Assembly (NCBI GenBank): GCA_025964935.1
Contig: JAOPXW010000086.1
Coordinates: 1-8,275, forward strand
Length of the DNA: 8,275 nucleotides
Direction: 5' to 3'
From: Friedmanniella sp.
GTDB taxonomy: Bacteria > Actinomycetota > Actinomycetes > Propionibacteriales > Propionibacteriaceae
The first letter of the stretch is position 1; the number at the start of each line of letters is the position of its first letter. This document shows positions 1-5,718 of this stretch, piece by piece. The translations under genes and the position numbers were made by a program. The notes beneath the pieces are model-generated. The model did no database searches. It worked only from the letters and a program-made list of their open reading frames with translations, and was not told the origin of the DNA.

Positions 1-337
1 TCTTCGGCCGGCGCGGCGCGTGCAGCCACAACGCATCCTTGACGACTGTCCACCGCAGGGAGCCTTGCTCTCGGCGCACCAGGAAGAGCACGACCAGGAA
101 CTGCCAGAACAACCCGGCGGTCAGCGCGAGGATGAGCGCCCGCGGCAGGGCGGCGGGGCCGGTGAGGCCGTGTGCGAGGAGAGGAGCCATGAGCCAGGAC
201 AGAGCGGCCATCGGCAGCGCAGCGGATGCCCAGATGGCAAGAATACGTGGCAGGCGGTACTGCGGCAGCGAGGTGATGCCCTCGGGGGTGGATCGGTAGG
301 TCGTCTCCTCGACCGAGCTAGGCGTGAGGTGGGCCAT
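1..337 (-). CDS. Polytopic membrane protein, N-terminal part (CPBP-protease-like), runs off left edge
   Basis: The first 112 codons of a leftward gene are visible; the C-terminal part is outside the window. The ATG at 337 is preceded by AAGGAG (348-353) at a 10-base gap, a strong ribosome binding site that decides the start. The product begins with a short soluble stretch (about residues 1-30) and then has two clear hydrophobic segments (about 32-54 and 67-87). These are followed by an Arg/Trp-rich stretch containing RREQG and WTVVKDALWLH. This resembles the N-terminus of actinobacterial CPBP-family intramembrane proteases (Abi/CAAX type), but the diagnostic EExxxR and HxxxN motifs would lie beyond the edge, so the family call is an inference. 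It is divergent from a histidine kinase/response regulator pair and is a likely target of that pair. Alternative: another multi-pass membrane protein. I am sure it is a gene, and less sure of the family. Confidence 0.62.
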   Translation of the reverse strand, partial: MAHLTPSSVEETTYRSTPEGITSLPQYRLPRILAIWASAALPMAALSWLMAPLLAHGLTGPAALPRALILALTAGLFWQFLVVLFLVRREQGSLRWTVVKDALWLHAPRRPK

Positions 338-548
338 GGTCGTACTGCTCCTTGATCGCTGTGGTGAGTGATTGCTTGTTGGGGTGCCGGGCGGCACCAT
401 GGCGTCGCCGGTGGTCAGAGAACGAGAGTGAGCGTGGTGACAGCGGTGAGCAGGCTCGGAGCCGTGTGGTCGTGTGAGGTTTCGGCCCCGAGCGGGGGCT
501 GCTGGCCGGGGGACCTTGCGGTGAGACGGTGGGTGGTTCGACGCACAT
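318..548 (-). CDS. Candidate small leader ORF upstream of the left-edge membrane protein (doubtful)
   Basis: On the minus strand an AAGGAG (559-564) lies 10 bases before an ATG at 548, the same signal and gap as the next gene (ATG at 337). The ATG frame gives a 76-residue product rich in Pro, Ser, Arg and His that ends at 318, overlapping the start of the membrane protein by 20 bases. An overlapping GTG at 546, in another frame, would give 43 residues ending at 415 with a hydrophobic end (TAVTTLTLVL). Neither matches a family I recognise, and third-position G/C in both frames looks weaker than in the neighbouring genes. The ribosome binding site is real as a sequence; whether a protein is made is open. 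Alternatives are a translated leader peptide or simply an untranslated leader. Confidence 0.2.
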   Translation of the reverse strand: MCVEPPTVSPQGPPASSPRSGPKPHTTTRLRACSPLSPRSLSFSDHRRRHGAARHPNKQSLTTAIKEQYDHGPPHA

Positions 549-644
549 GAATGTCCGTCTCCTTGTTCTCAGGCTGACGGCTGGGCTTCGCCGCTGAGGC
601 CCCAGTGTCGTTTTTGACTGTGCCTTCTCCTTCCCGAGGGGTTG

Positions 645-660
645 GTTCACCGCTGTGAAC
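645..660. repeat. Perfect inverted repeat GTTCAC-N4-GTGAAC
   Basis: Arms 645-650 and 655-660 are perfectly complementary across a 4-base spacer. The repeat lies in the divergent control region, just downstream of the predicted minus-strand start point and so inside the 5' leader of the left-edge membrane-protein transcript. It could be a dimeric repressor operator or an RNA hairpin. The sequence shows only the symmetry. Confidence 0.4.
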
Positions 661-667
661 GAGGGCG

Positions 668-719
668 CCTTTCGGGACGACGCTAGATCCGTGGCGTCGT
701 GCGCGACATCGTCGAAAGG
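668..719. promoter_or_regulatory. Nested inverted repeats over the minus-strand promoter
   Basis: The inner repeat is ACGACGC (677-683) and GCGTCGT (694-700), perfect 7-base arms with a 10-base spacer. The outer repeat is CCTTTCG (668-674) and CGAAAGG (713-719), also perfect 7-base arms. A small CGAC-ATC-GTCG repeat sits at 704-714. The inner repeat covers the predicted -10 of the leftward gene. The arms share GTCGT/ACGAC cores with the site at 754-771, as expected if one NarL-type regulator binds several half-sites here. The repeats are seen directly; the binding protein is inferred. Confidence 0.45.
680..708 (-). promoter_or_regulatory. Predicted promoter for the left-edge membrane-protein gene
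   Basis: Reading the minus strand, a -10-like TAGCGT (685 to 680) fits the TAnnnT pattern. The -35 position 17 bases upstream holds only TGTCGC (708 to 703), a poor match, so the promoter probably needs an activator. Transcription would start near 673 and leave a long leader of about 335 bases before the ATG at 337, unless the small ORF starting at 548 is translated. Confidence 0.3.
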
Positions 720-753
720 GCTCGTTCGTCCTGCGCACTCCTGAGTAGCCGGG

Positions 754-771
754 GTCGTCCTTTGGTATGAC
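754..771 (+). promoter_or_regulatory. Probable response-regulator binding site upstream of the kinase gene
   Basis: The arms GTCGTCC (754-760) and GTATGAC (765-771) form an imperfect inverted repeat (5 of 7 positions) around a 4-base spacer. If the kinase is leaderless with transcription starting at its ATG (805), the repeat is centred at -42.5, where an activator contacts RNA polymerase bound to a promoter with a poor -35. NarL-family response regulators commonly bind such repeats and often control their own operon. Autoregulation here is an inference from position and symmetry. Confidence 0.42.
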
Positions 772-792
772 GCCCGTGACCGCCGAACGCCG

Positions 793-798
793 TACGGT
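793..798 (+). promoter_or_regulatory. Predicted -10 element of the kinase operon (leaderless)
   Basis: TACGGT fits TAnnnT and ends exactly 6 bases before the ATG at 805. There is no good purine-rich ribosome binding site before that ATG; GGTGG at 796-800 lies too close. This is the layout of a leaderless actinobacterial gene, and the same 6-base gap appears at the two starts near 6542 and 6582. No convincing -35 is visible, which fits activation from the repeat at 754-771. Confidence 0.4.
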
Positions 799-804
799 GG
801 CCGC

Positions 805-1983
805 ATGAGCCGACGCTGGCTGTTGTGGTCGAGGTACGGACCGGACGCGCTGATCGTGCTGGCCGCGGCCAGCAGCGCCGTCGGGACGGCGGTGCACCAG
901 GACCAGCAACGACCGGCCGGCTTACCGCTCTGGGTGGAGGTGTCGGCGATCGCCGGGTTGGTCCTCGCGCTCCTTCTTCGTCACCCCCTTCCCTTTGCCG
1001 CTCCGGCGGCCCTGTGGCTGTTCGGTGCCGCGCTGTCGTTCCTGGACGGGCGGCTGGTCGTGGCCCAACCGGGAGTGTTCGTGGCGGGGGTGGGCGCCGC
1101 CTTCCTGCTGGGCAACCTGCCCGACCTCCGCCAAGCTCGAATCGGCCTGGTCATCCTGCTGGTCGGCGCGGTGATCATCGTGACCAACAACCCCGCCCGT
1201 ACTGGCGGCCAGCTCGTCTTCACCCCGATGCTGTTCGTCATCGGCTGGCTCGTCGGCTTCGCCCTGCACAGTCGGGCCGCGCAGACCGAGGCCGCCGAGG
1301 AGCGGGCCGCCAGGGCCGAAAGGGACCGAGAAGTACTGGCCCGGGTCGCGGTGGCCGAGGAACGCGGCCGGATCGCCCGCGAGCTGCACGACGTCGTGGC
1401 TCACGCCGTCAGTGTGATGGTTCTCCAGGTCGGCGCGGTGCGTCACCGCATGCCCGCGTCGAACGCTGCCGACCGGGAGGCGCTGAAGAACGCCGAGCAG
1501 GCGGGCCGCACGGCTCTCGCCGAGATGCGACGCCTCCTGGGCGCCCTGCGCCAGGACGGCGACGAGCTCGAGTTGCTGCCTCATCCCGGGCTCGACGACC
1601 TCGACACCCTGGTGACCGACGTCCAAGCCACCGGGCTGGCTGTGCAGGTGAGGATCGAGGGCGACCCGTTCCGTCTGCCACCGAGCCTTGACCTCTCCGC
1701 CTACCGGATTCTGCAGGAGGGCCTGACCAACACCCTCAAACACGCCCGTGCTCATCACGCGGACGTGCGCCTGCGCTACGGGGCCGCGGAGCTCCAGGTC
1801 GAGGTCCGCGACGACGGTCAGGGTCCCTCCACGGACGACGGCCTCGGCCATGGCCTCATCGGTATCCGCGAGCGGGTCAAGATCTTCGGCGGCGACCTGT
1901 CGGCGGGCGCCGCTAGCTCCGGAGGCTTCGTGCTGTGCGCGCGGCTTCCACTGGACGGGGCTCTTCGGCAAGGAGTGGCGTGA
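805..1983 (+). CDS. Sensor histidine kinase, NarL/DesK-type (HisKA_3 + HATPase_c)
   Basis: This is a 392-residue membrane sensor kinase that should autophosphorylate and pass phosphate to the regulator encoded immediately downstream. The N-terminal half carries about five or six hydrophobic segments (near residues 14-30, 44-58, 64-80, 85-105, 113-127 and 137-154) with no large extracellular domain, so the signal is probably sensed in or at the membrane. A charged Glu/Ala/Arg linker (155-185) leads to the HisKA_3 dimerisation helix with the RELHD motif; His195 is the phosphoacceptor. The ATPase domain shows the N box (E305 to N309, QEGLTN), the G1 box DDGQG (336-340) and the G2 box GHGLIG (348-353). 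All key residues are present, so it should be active. Its TGA overlaps the regulator start by 4 bases. Codon 40 is the rare leucine codon TTA (922-924). The stimulus cannot be read from the sequence. Confidence 0.95.
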   Translation: MSRRWLLWSRYGPDALIVLAAASSAVGTAVHQDQQRPAGLPLWVEVSAIAGLVLALLLRHPLPFAAPAALWLFGAALSFLDGRLVVAQPGVFVAGVGAAFLLGNLPDLRQARIGLVILLVGAVIIVTNNPARTGGQLVFTPMLFVIGWLVGFALHSRAAQTEAAEERAARAERDREVLARVAVAEERGRIARELHDVVAHAVSVMVLQVGAVRHRMPASNAADREALKNAEQAGRTALAEMRRLLGALRQDGDELELLPHPGLDDLDTLVTDVQATGLAVQVRIEGDPFRLPPSLDLSAYRILQEGLTNTLKHARAHHADVRLRYGAAELQVEVRDDGQGPSTDDGLGHGLIGIRERVKIFGGDLSAGAASSGGFVLCARLPLDGALRQGVA

Positions 1984-2741
1984 GCATCCGGGTTCTCGTC
2001 GTGGATGACCAGTCAATGGTCCGGGCCGGCTTCCGGCTGCTGCTCGCGAACGAAGCCGACATCGAGGTCGTGGCCGAGGCAGCCGACGGCCGAGAAGCGG
2101 TGAGTCAGGCGGCCCGGTTCCATCCAGACGTCATCTTGATGGATATCCGCATGCCGCGGCTCGACGGGCTGGAGGCCACCCGGCGGATCTTGGCCTCGGA
2201 CCAGCCCGCCCGGATCCTCATCCTCACGACCTTCGACCTCGACGACTACGTCTACGAAGCCCTCAAGGCCGGCGCCAGCGGCTTCGTCCTGAAGGACGAC
2301 CCACCCGAGCAGCTGATCTCAGCTGTTCGCACGGTGGCCGCTGGAGACGCTCTGCTCTCCCCCAGCATCACCCGACGAGTCATCCAGCAGTTCACCCGAC
2401 TCCGCCACCAGCCCCCGCCACCCGCTATGGCCAGTTTGACCGCGCGCGAGTTGGACGTCTTCCGCCTGATCACCGAGGGGCTGTCCAACGCCGAGATCGG
2501 ACGGCAACTTTTCATCAGCGACACCACCGTGAAGACCCACGTCACCCGCCTGCTGCAGAAGCTAGATCTTCGGGACCGGGCGCAGGCGATCGTCCTCGCC
2601 CACCAAACGGGCCTCTTCGAAGCCGGGGAGCCGGCGCGGTGGCGGGAGCACTCGAACCCCTCCCAGGGCGAGGAAGACGCTGGTGACCAAGTGGCCGGCA
2701 CGCCGATGCCCTCTATGGGCGAAGGAAGCACTCGATCGTGA
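1980..2741 (+). CDS. NarL/FixJ-family DNA-binding response regulator
   Basis: I chose the GTG at 1980, inside the kinase stop (GTGA overlap), because AAGGAG (1970-1975) precedes it and the receiver domain starts at residue 3. The receiver domain (about 3-120) has the acidic pair D9/D10, phosphoacceptor D55 (LMDIRMP), T83 and K105, so phosphorylation should work. A Pro-rich linker (145-148) leads to a LuxR-type helix-turn-helix (about 152-213) with SLTARELDV, the recognition region ISDTTVKTHV and a well-conserved end. The protein continues for about 40 residues after the usual end of this family (about 213), as a polar Pro/Glu/Gly-rich tail with no recognisable domain, giving 253 residues against a usual 210-225. 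It is the cognate partner of the upstream kinase and probably binds the repeats in 645-771. Confidence 0.94.
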   Translation: MSIRVLVVDDQSMVRAGFRLLLANEADIEVVAEAADGREAVSQAARFHPDVILMDIRMPRLDGLEATRRILASDQPARILILTTFDLDDYVYEALKAGASGFVLKDDPPEQLISAVRTVAAGDALLSPSITRRVIQQFTRLRHQPPPPAMASLTARELDVFRLITEGLSNAEIGRQLFISDTTVKTHVTRLLQKLDLRDRAQAIVLAHQTGLFEAGEPARWREHSNPSQGEEDAGDQVAGTPMPSMGEGSTRS

Positions 2742-2770
2742 TTGACCGGACCTGCGAACGGCCAGGTCAA
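2742..2770. terminator. Hairpin between convergent regulator gene and tRNA-Glu, possible bidirectional terminator
   Basis: TTGACC (2742-2747) and GGTCAA (2765-2770) pair perfectly. The stem can extend inward by two G-C pairs if one A is bulged. It starts one base after the regulator stop and ends 17 bases beyond the 3' end of tRNA-Glu on the opposite strand, so it could end transcripts from both sides. There is no U tract, as is common in high-GC actinobacteria. Confidence 0.4.
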
Positions 2771-2787
2771 CGGCGTCTTCAAACCTG

Positions 2788-2860
2788 TAGCCCCGACGGG
2801 ATTCGAACCCGCGCTACCGCCGTGAGAGGGCGGCGTGCTAGGCCGCTACACAACGGGGCC
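2788..2860 (-). tRNA. tRNA-Glu (anticodon CUC)
   Basis: This 73-base cloverleaf reads on the minus strand from 2860 to 2788. The acceptor stem is GGCCCCG with CGGGGCU (a G1:U72 pair at the tip) and the discriminator base is A. The anticodon stem CCGCC/GGCGG closes a loop with anticodon CUC, which reads GAG. The T arm has the normal TTCGAAT loop. CCA is not encoded. It is the second tRNA of a pair that follows gltX, whose product charges it. Confidence 0.96.
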
Positions 2861-2867
2861 CTAGCGT

Positions 2868-2883
2868 GGATCATTGCTGATCC
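2868..2883 (-). other. GNRA-capped hairpin between the two tRNAs
   Basis: On the minus-strand RNA, GGAUCA and UGAUCC form a perfect 6-base-pair stem closed by a GCAA tetraloop, a stable GNRA type. It lies 7 bases before the 5' end of tRNA-Glu in the 80-base spacer. It may guide processing of a joint tRNA-Gln/tRNA-Glu precursor or act as a weak attenuator. The structure is directly readable; the role is inferred. Confidence 0.4.
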
Positions 2884-2940
2884 GACGGCGAAACTTTACC
2901 AAACCCGGGCCGAGGCGGCGAATCCGGCGAAGCTCTCGCG

Positions 2941-3012
2941 CTGGGGTACTAGGACTCGAACCTAGACTAACTGAACCAGAATCAGCCGGGCTGCCAATTA
3001 CCCCATACCCCA
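2941..3012 (-). tRNA. tRNA-Gln (anticodon CUG)
   Basis: This 72-base cloverleaf reads on the minus strand from 3012 to 2941. The acceptor stem is UGGGGUA with UACCCCA (the U1:A72 pair typical of tRNA-Gln) and the discriminator base is G. The anticodon stem GCTGA/TCAGT encloses TTCTGGT, giving anticodon CUG, which reads CAG. The T loop TTCGAGT is normal and CCA is not encoded. It is transcribed before tRNA-Glu. In actinobacteria it is generally charged with Glu by the gltX product and then amidated. Confidence 0.96.
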
Positions 3013-3075
3013 TCCGGCCGGCACTCTGGTGAGGGCGTACCGACCGATGCAGCCCCTCGCGGGGCACGAGGAAGA

Positions 3076-3105
3076 ACATTACTGCACGCAGGCCGCCACC
3101 CCCAA
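3076..3105 (-). promoter_or_regulatory. Possible promoter for the tRNA-Gln/tRNA-Glu unit
   Basis: On the minus strand, TTGGGG (3105 to 3100) and TAATGT (3081 to 3076) are separated by 18 bases, a fair match to a vegetative promoter. The start would fall near 3069, giving a leader of about 57 bases before tRNA-Gln. That leader contains a GCCCC-GCGA-GGGGC hairpin (3052-3065). The promoter overlaps the hairpin at 3091-3115 that probably ends the upstream operon. Confidence 0.35.
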
Positions 3106-3115
3106 ACCGGCGGCC
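3091..3115 (-). terminator. GC-rich hairpin after the CPBP gene
   Basis: GGCCGCC (3091-3097) and GGCGGCC (3109-3115) pair perfectly across an 11-base loop, 12 bases past the CPBP stop codon in the direction of transcription. No U run follows. It is a plausible terminator for the FAH-gltX-CPBP transcript, though some read-through into the tRNAs cannot be excluded. Confidence 0.45.
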
Positions 3116-3127
3116 GGCGGTCGCGGT

Positions 3128-4174
3128 TCAGGCCCGGACCGGCCCCAGCTGGACGGTCCGGCGTAGGCCCAGCCAGCGGAACACCAGGAACGCCAGCACC
3201 GCGAAGAGGGCGAAGCCGCCGACGTCGAACACCGCCTGCAGCCAGGTGATCTGCTGCACGGTGCGGAGGGCGGCGATGGACGTGGTCAGCCCGGCCATCA
3301 GGTAGGCGAAGACGTTGTTGACGATGTGGGCGGCAATGCCTGCCTCCAGGCCGCCCGTACGCCAGACCAGCAGCGCGGCGAGCAGGCCGAAGGCGAACCG
3401 GTCCACGAACAGCGGCAGGTTCTGGGTGCCGTGCATCAGGGCGAAGACCAACGAGGAGGCCACGACTCCGAACCACGGGGCGGCGACCAGGCTGCCGAAG
3501 GCCTGCATCAGGTAGCCCCGGAAGAAGATCTCCTCCGCCGCCGCCTGGAGGGGCGAGGTCAGCACGATGACCGCCAGAAAGCCCCACAGCCCGCGCTGGG
3601 CGGCGAACCCCGGCACCCCGTCGACCAGGGTCGACAGGGCCAGCACCCCGTTCAGGCTGAGCAGGGCCACCCCCAGGCACAGGGCCAGGTAGCGCCACCG
3701 GATCCGCGGCTGCACCGAGGCCAGCCAGCGCGGCCGCACCTGGTGGATGGCCACCATCATGGCCCAGGCGATGGGGATCAGGCTGGCGATGCCCAGATTG
3801 ACCGCCAGCATGCCGACGGGCCGCTCGAAGGCGTACGCCTGCCGGAAGTACTCCCGGTAGCTCTGGTCGGCCGCCGTCAGCGCCCAGACCAGGGCGATCA
3901 CCGCCTGGCTCACCACGGTGGTCAGCAGCAGGAACAGCGAGATGCCGAACAGGGCCCCCAGCAGGGAGCGCCACCAGACGTAGCCGGGTCCGCGCAGGAT
4001 CTGGGGGTATTCCGCGCCGTCGGGCGGAAGGGTCATCTCGTCCGAGACCGGGACCAGGGGTCCGGGCCGGCGGACGGGGCGCGACGGCGCGCGGGGTGGC
4101 ACGGAGGAGGCCCGCACAGCCGGGTTGCCCGAGCGGACGGGCCGGCGCTGGGGGCGCGGGGACTTCGAGGCCAC
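3128..4174 (-). CDS. CPBP-family intramembrane metalloprotease homologue
   Basis: This is a 348-residue multi-pass membrane protein. The GTG at 4174 is chosen because GGAG (4183-4186) lies 8 bases upstream, inside the gltX end, and the GTG follows the gltX stop by 2 bases; an ATG at codon 47 is a possible later start. Residues 1-60 are Pro/Arg-rich and probably cytoplasmic. About eight hydrophobic segments follow from residue 70. The catalytic core of the family is complete: EEIFFR with E214, E215 and R219, FALMHG with H248, and HIVNN with H283 and N287. CPBP proteins are glutamate-dependent membrane proteases (Rce1 relatives) or structural homologues, used for example in peptide maturation or self-protection. 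The substrate is unknown. Being translationally coupled to gltX suggests constitutive expression rather than a link to a peptide system. Confidence 0.9.
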   Translation of the reverse strand: MASKSPRPQRRPVRSGNPAVRASSVPPRAPSRPVRRPGPLVPVSDEMTLPPDGAEYPQILRGPGYVWWRSLLGALFGISLFLLLTTVVSQAVIALVWALTAADQSYREYFRQAYAFERPVGMLAVNLGIASLIPIAWAMMVAIHQVRPRWLASVQPRIRWRYLALCLGVALLSLNGVLALSTLVDGVPGFAAQRGLWGFLAVIVLTSPLQAAAEEIFFRGYLMQAFGSLVAAPWFGVVASSLVFALMHGTQNLPLFVDRFAFGLLAALLVWRTGGLEAGIAAHIVNNVFAYLMAGLTTSIAALRTVQQITWLQAVFDVGGFALFAVLAFLVFRWLGLRRTVQLGPVRA

Positions 4175-4176
4175 CG

Positions 4177-5718
4177 CTACCGCTCCAGGCCGGCTCGAGC
4201 GGCGGCGATCCGGGCCAGCGAGGACTCCCGACCCAGCAGCTCCAGCGACTCGAACAGCGGCGGCGAGATCCGACGACCGGTCACCGCGGTCCGGACCGGG
4301 CCGAAGGCCAGCCGTGGCTTCAGGCCGAGTCCCTCGACCAGCGCCGCCCGCAGCGCCGCCTCGATCTCGGGGTGCGCGAACGGCTGCACCGTGGCCAGGG
4401 CCTCCTCGGCCGCCACCAGGGTGGGCAGCGCGTCGAGCTTGAGCCCGGCGGCCGGGTCGATCTCGATCTGGTCGTCGGCCTTGAACAGGAACCCGAGCAG
4501 GTCGACGACCTCCGACAGGGTGTTCATCCGCTCCTGCACCAGCGGGGTCGCCGCCGCCAGCCGGGCCTGCTCGTCGGCCTGCGGAGGGTCGGTGACCAGT
4601 CCCGCCCCGACCAGGTAGGGCACCAGCGCGGCGGTCAGCTCGTCGGTGCCCAGCAGCCGGATGTGCGAGGCGTTGATGGCCTCGCACTTCTTGGCGTCGA
4701 AGCGGGCCGGGTTGGCGTTGACCCGCAGGATGTCGAAGGCCTCCACCATCTCGGCCAGGCGGAAGATGTCGCGGTCGTCGGCGATCGCCCAGCCCAGCAG
4801 GGCCAGGTAGTTGAGCAGCCCCTCGGGGAGGTAGCCCTGCTCGCGGTACTCGGCCAGCCCGGCCCCCTTGTCGCGCTTGGAGAGCCGGCGGTTGCCCTCC
4901 CCGAGCACGGTCGGCAGGTGGCCGAAGGTGGGGATCCGGCCGCTGCCGACCCCGATCTGGCGGAGCGCCTGGTAGAGCACGATCTGTCGCGGGGTCGAGG
5001 GCAGGAGATCCTCGCCCCGGAGGACGTGCGTGATCGCCATCAGGGAGTCGTCGACGGGGTTGACCAGGGTGTAGAGCGGCTCCCCGTTGGCCCGCACGAT
5101 GACGTAGTCGGGCACATGCTCGGCACCGAAGCGGACCGGCCCGCGGACCAGGTCGTCGAAGACGATCTCGGCGTCCGGCACCCTCATCCGGACCACGGAC
5201 GGGGTCCCGATGGCCTCCAGCTCGGCCACCCGGTCGGCCCCGAGGTCGCGGCAGAAGCCGTCGTAGCCCGAGGGCACCCCCTTGGGCCGAGCGGCCTCCC
5301 GGGCCTCGATCTCCTGCCGGGTGCAGTAGCAGCGGTAGGCCAGGCCCGCCTCCAGCAGCTGCACCACGACGCCGCGGTAGGTCTCCCCCCGCTCGGACTG
5401 GATGTAGGGCCCGTACGGACCGCCCACCCCGGGACCCTCGTCCCAGGTCAGGCCCAGCCAGCTGAGGGAGTCGTAGAGCACCTGGTAGGACTCGGCCAGG
5501 TTGCGGCCGGCGTCGGTGTCCTCCACGCGGAGCACGAACGTGCCGCCGTAGTGCCGCGCGAAGACCCAGTTGAACAGGGCGCTGCGGACGTTGCCGACGT
5601 GCAGGTTGCCGGTCGGCGAGGGCGGGAAGCGGACCCGCACCTCGCTCGGGGCGAGGTCCCCCAGGACCCGGGCGTCGGCCGCGGAGTCGTGCGTGGGGGG
5701 CGAAACGGTGTCGGTCAC
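4177..5718 (-). CDS. gltX: Glutamyl-tRNA synthetase, probably non-discriminating
   Basis: This class I cytoplasmic synthetase of 513 residues attaches Glu to tRNA-Glu. In organisms without GlnRS, as most actinobacteria are, it also charges tRNA-Gln for later amidation by GatCAB. The N-terminal extension (about 1-25) is slightly long, then VRVRFPPSPTGNLHVGN carries the HIGH-type motif (H40 to N43). A zinc-binding insert is retained: C130, C132, Y152 and C156 match the CxC...Y...C pattern of E. coli GluRS. The KMSKS-type motif is LSKRD (279-283), and the C-terminal anticodon-binding domain is complete. The start is a GTG at 5718 that shares GTGA with the FAH stop; GGAGG (5726-5730) lies 7 bases upstream. 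The nearby tRNA-Gln and tRNA-Glu genes are its substrates. The non-discriminating nature is inferred from lineage, not from a diagnostic residue. Confidence 0.97.
   Translation of the reverse strand: MTDTVSPPTHDSAADARVLGDLAPSEVRVRFPPSPTGNLHVGNVRSALFNWVFARHYGGTFVLRVEDTDAGRNLAESYQVLYDSLSWLGLTWDEGPGVGGPYGPYIQSERGETYRGVVVQLLEAGLAYRCYCTRQEIEAREAARPKGVPSGYDGFCRDLGADRVAELEAIGTPSVVRMRVPDAEIVFDDLVRGPVRFGAEHVPDYVIVRANGEPLYTLVNPVDDSLMAITHVLRGEDLLPSTPRQIVLYQALRQIGVGSGRIPTFGHLPTVLGEGNRRLSKRDKGAGLAEYREQGYLPEGLLNYLALLGWAIADDRDIFRLAEMVEAFDILRVNANPARFDAKKCEAINASHIRLLGTDELTAALVPYLVGAGLVTDPPQADEQARLAAATPLVQERMNTLSEVVDLLGFLFKADDQIEIDPAAGLKLDALPTLVAAEEALATVQPFAHPEIEAALRAALVEGLGLKPRLAFGPVRTAVTGRRISPPLFESLELLGRESSLARIAAARAGLER

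Noticed and set aside
622..636. A second AAGGAG-like stretch on the minus strand
   Set aside because: No ATG, GTG or TTG follows within about 15 bases, so it is not a ribosome binding site for any gene I can see.
549..909. Upstream parts of minus-strand open frames reaching into the kinase start
   Set aside because: No ribosome binding site or recognisable protein, and they run through the control repeats. Only the part after the AAGGAG at 559-564 is kept as a doubtful candidate.
922..2016. A 364-codon open frame on the minus strand opposite the kinase
   Set aside because: The kinase on the plus strand has every expected motif; the antisense product has none.
4175..4687. In-frame upstream extension of the CPBP gene by 171 codons
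   Set aside because: It lies wholly within gltX in another frame and has no membrane or CPBP features. The GTG at 4174 has a good ribosome binding site.
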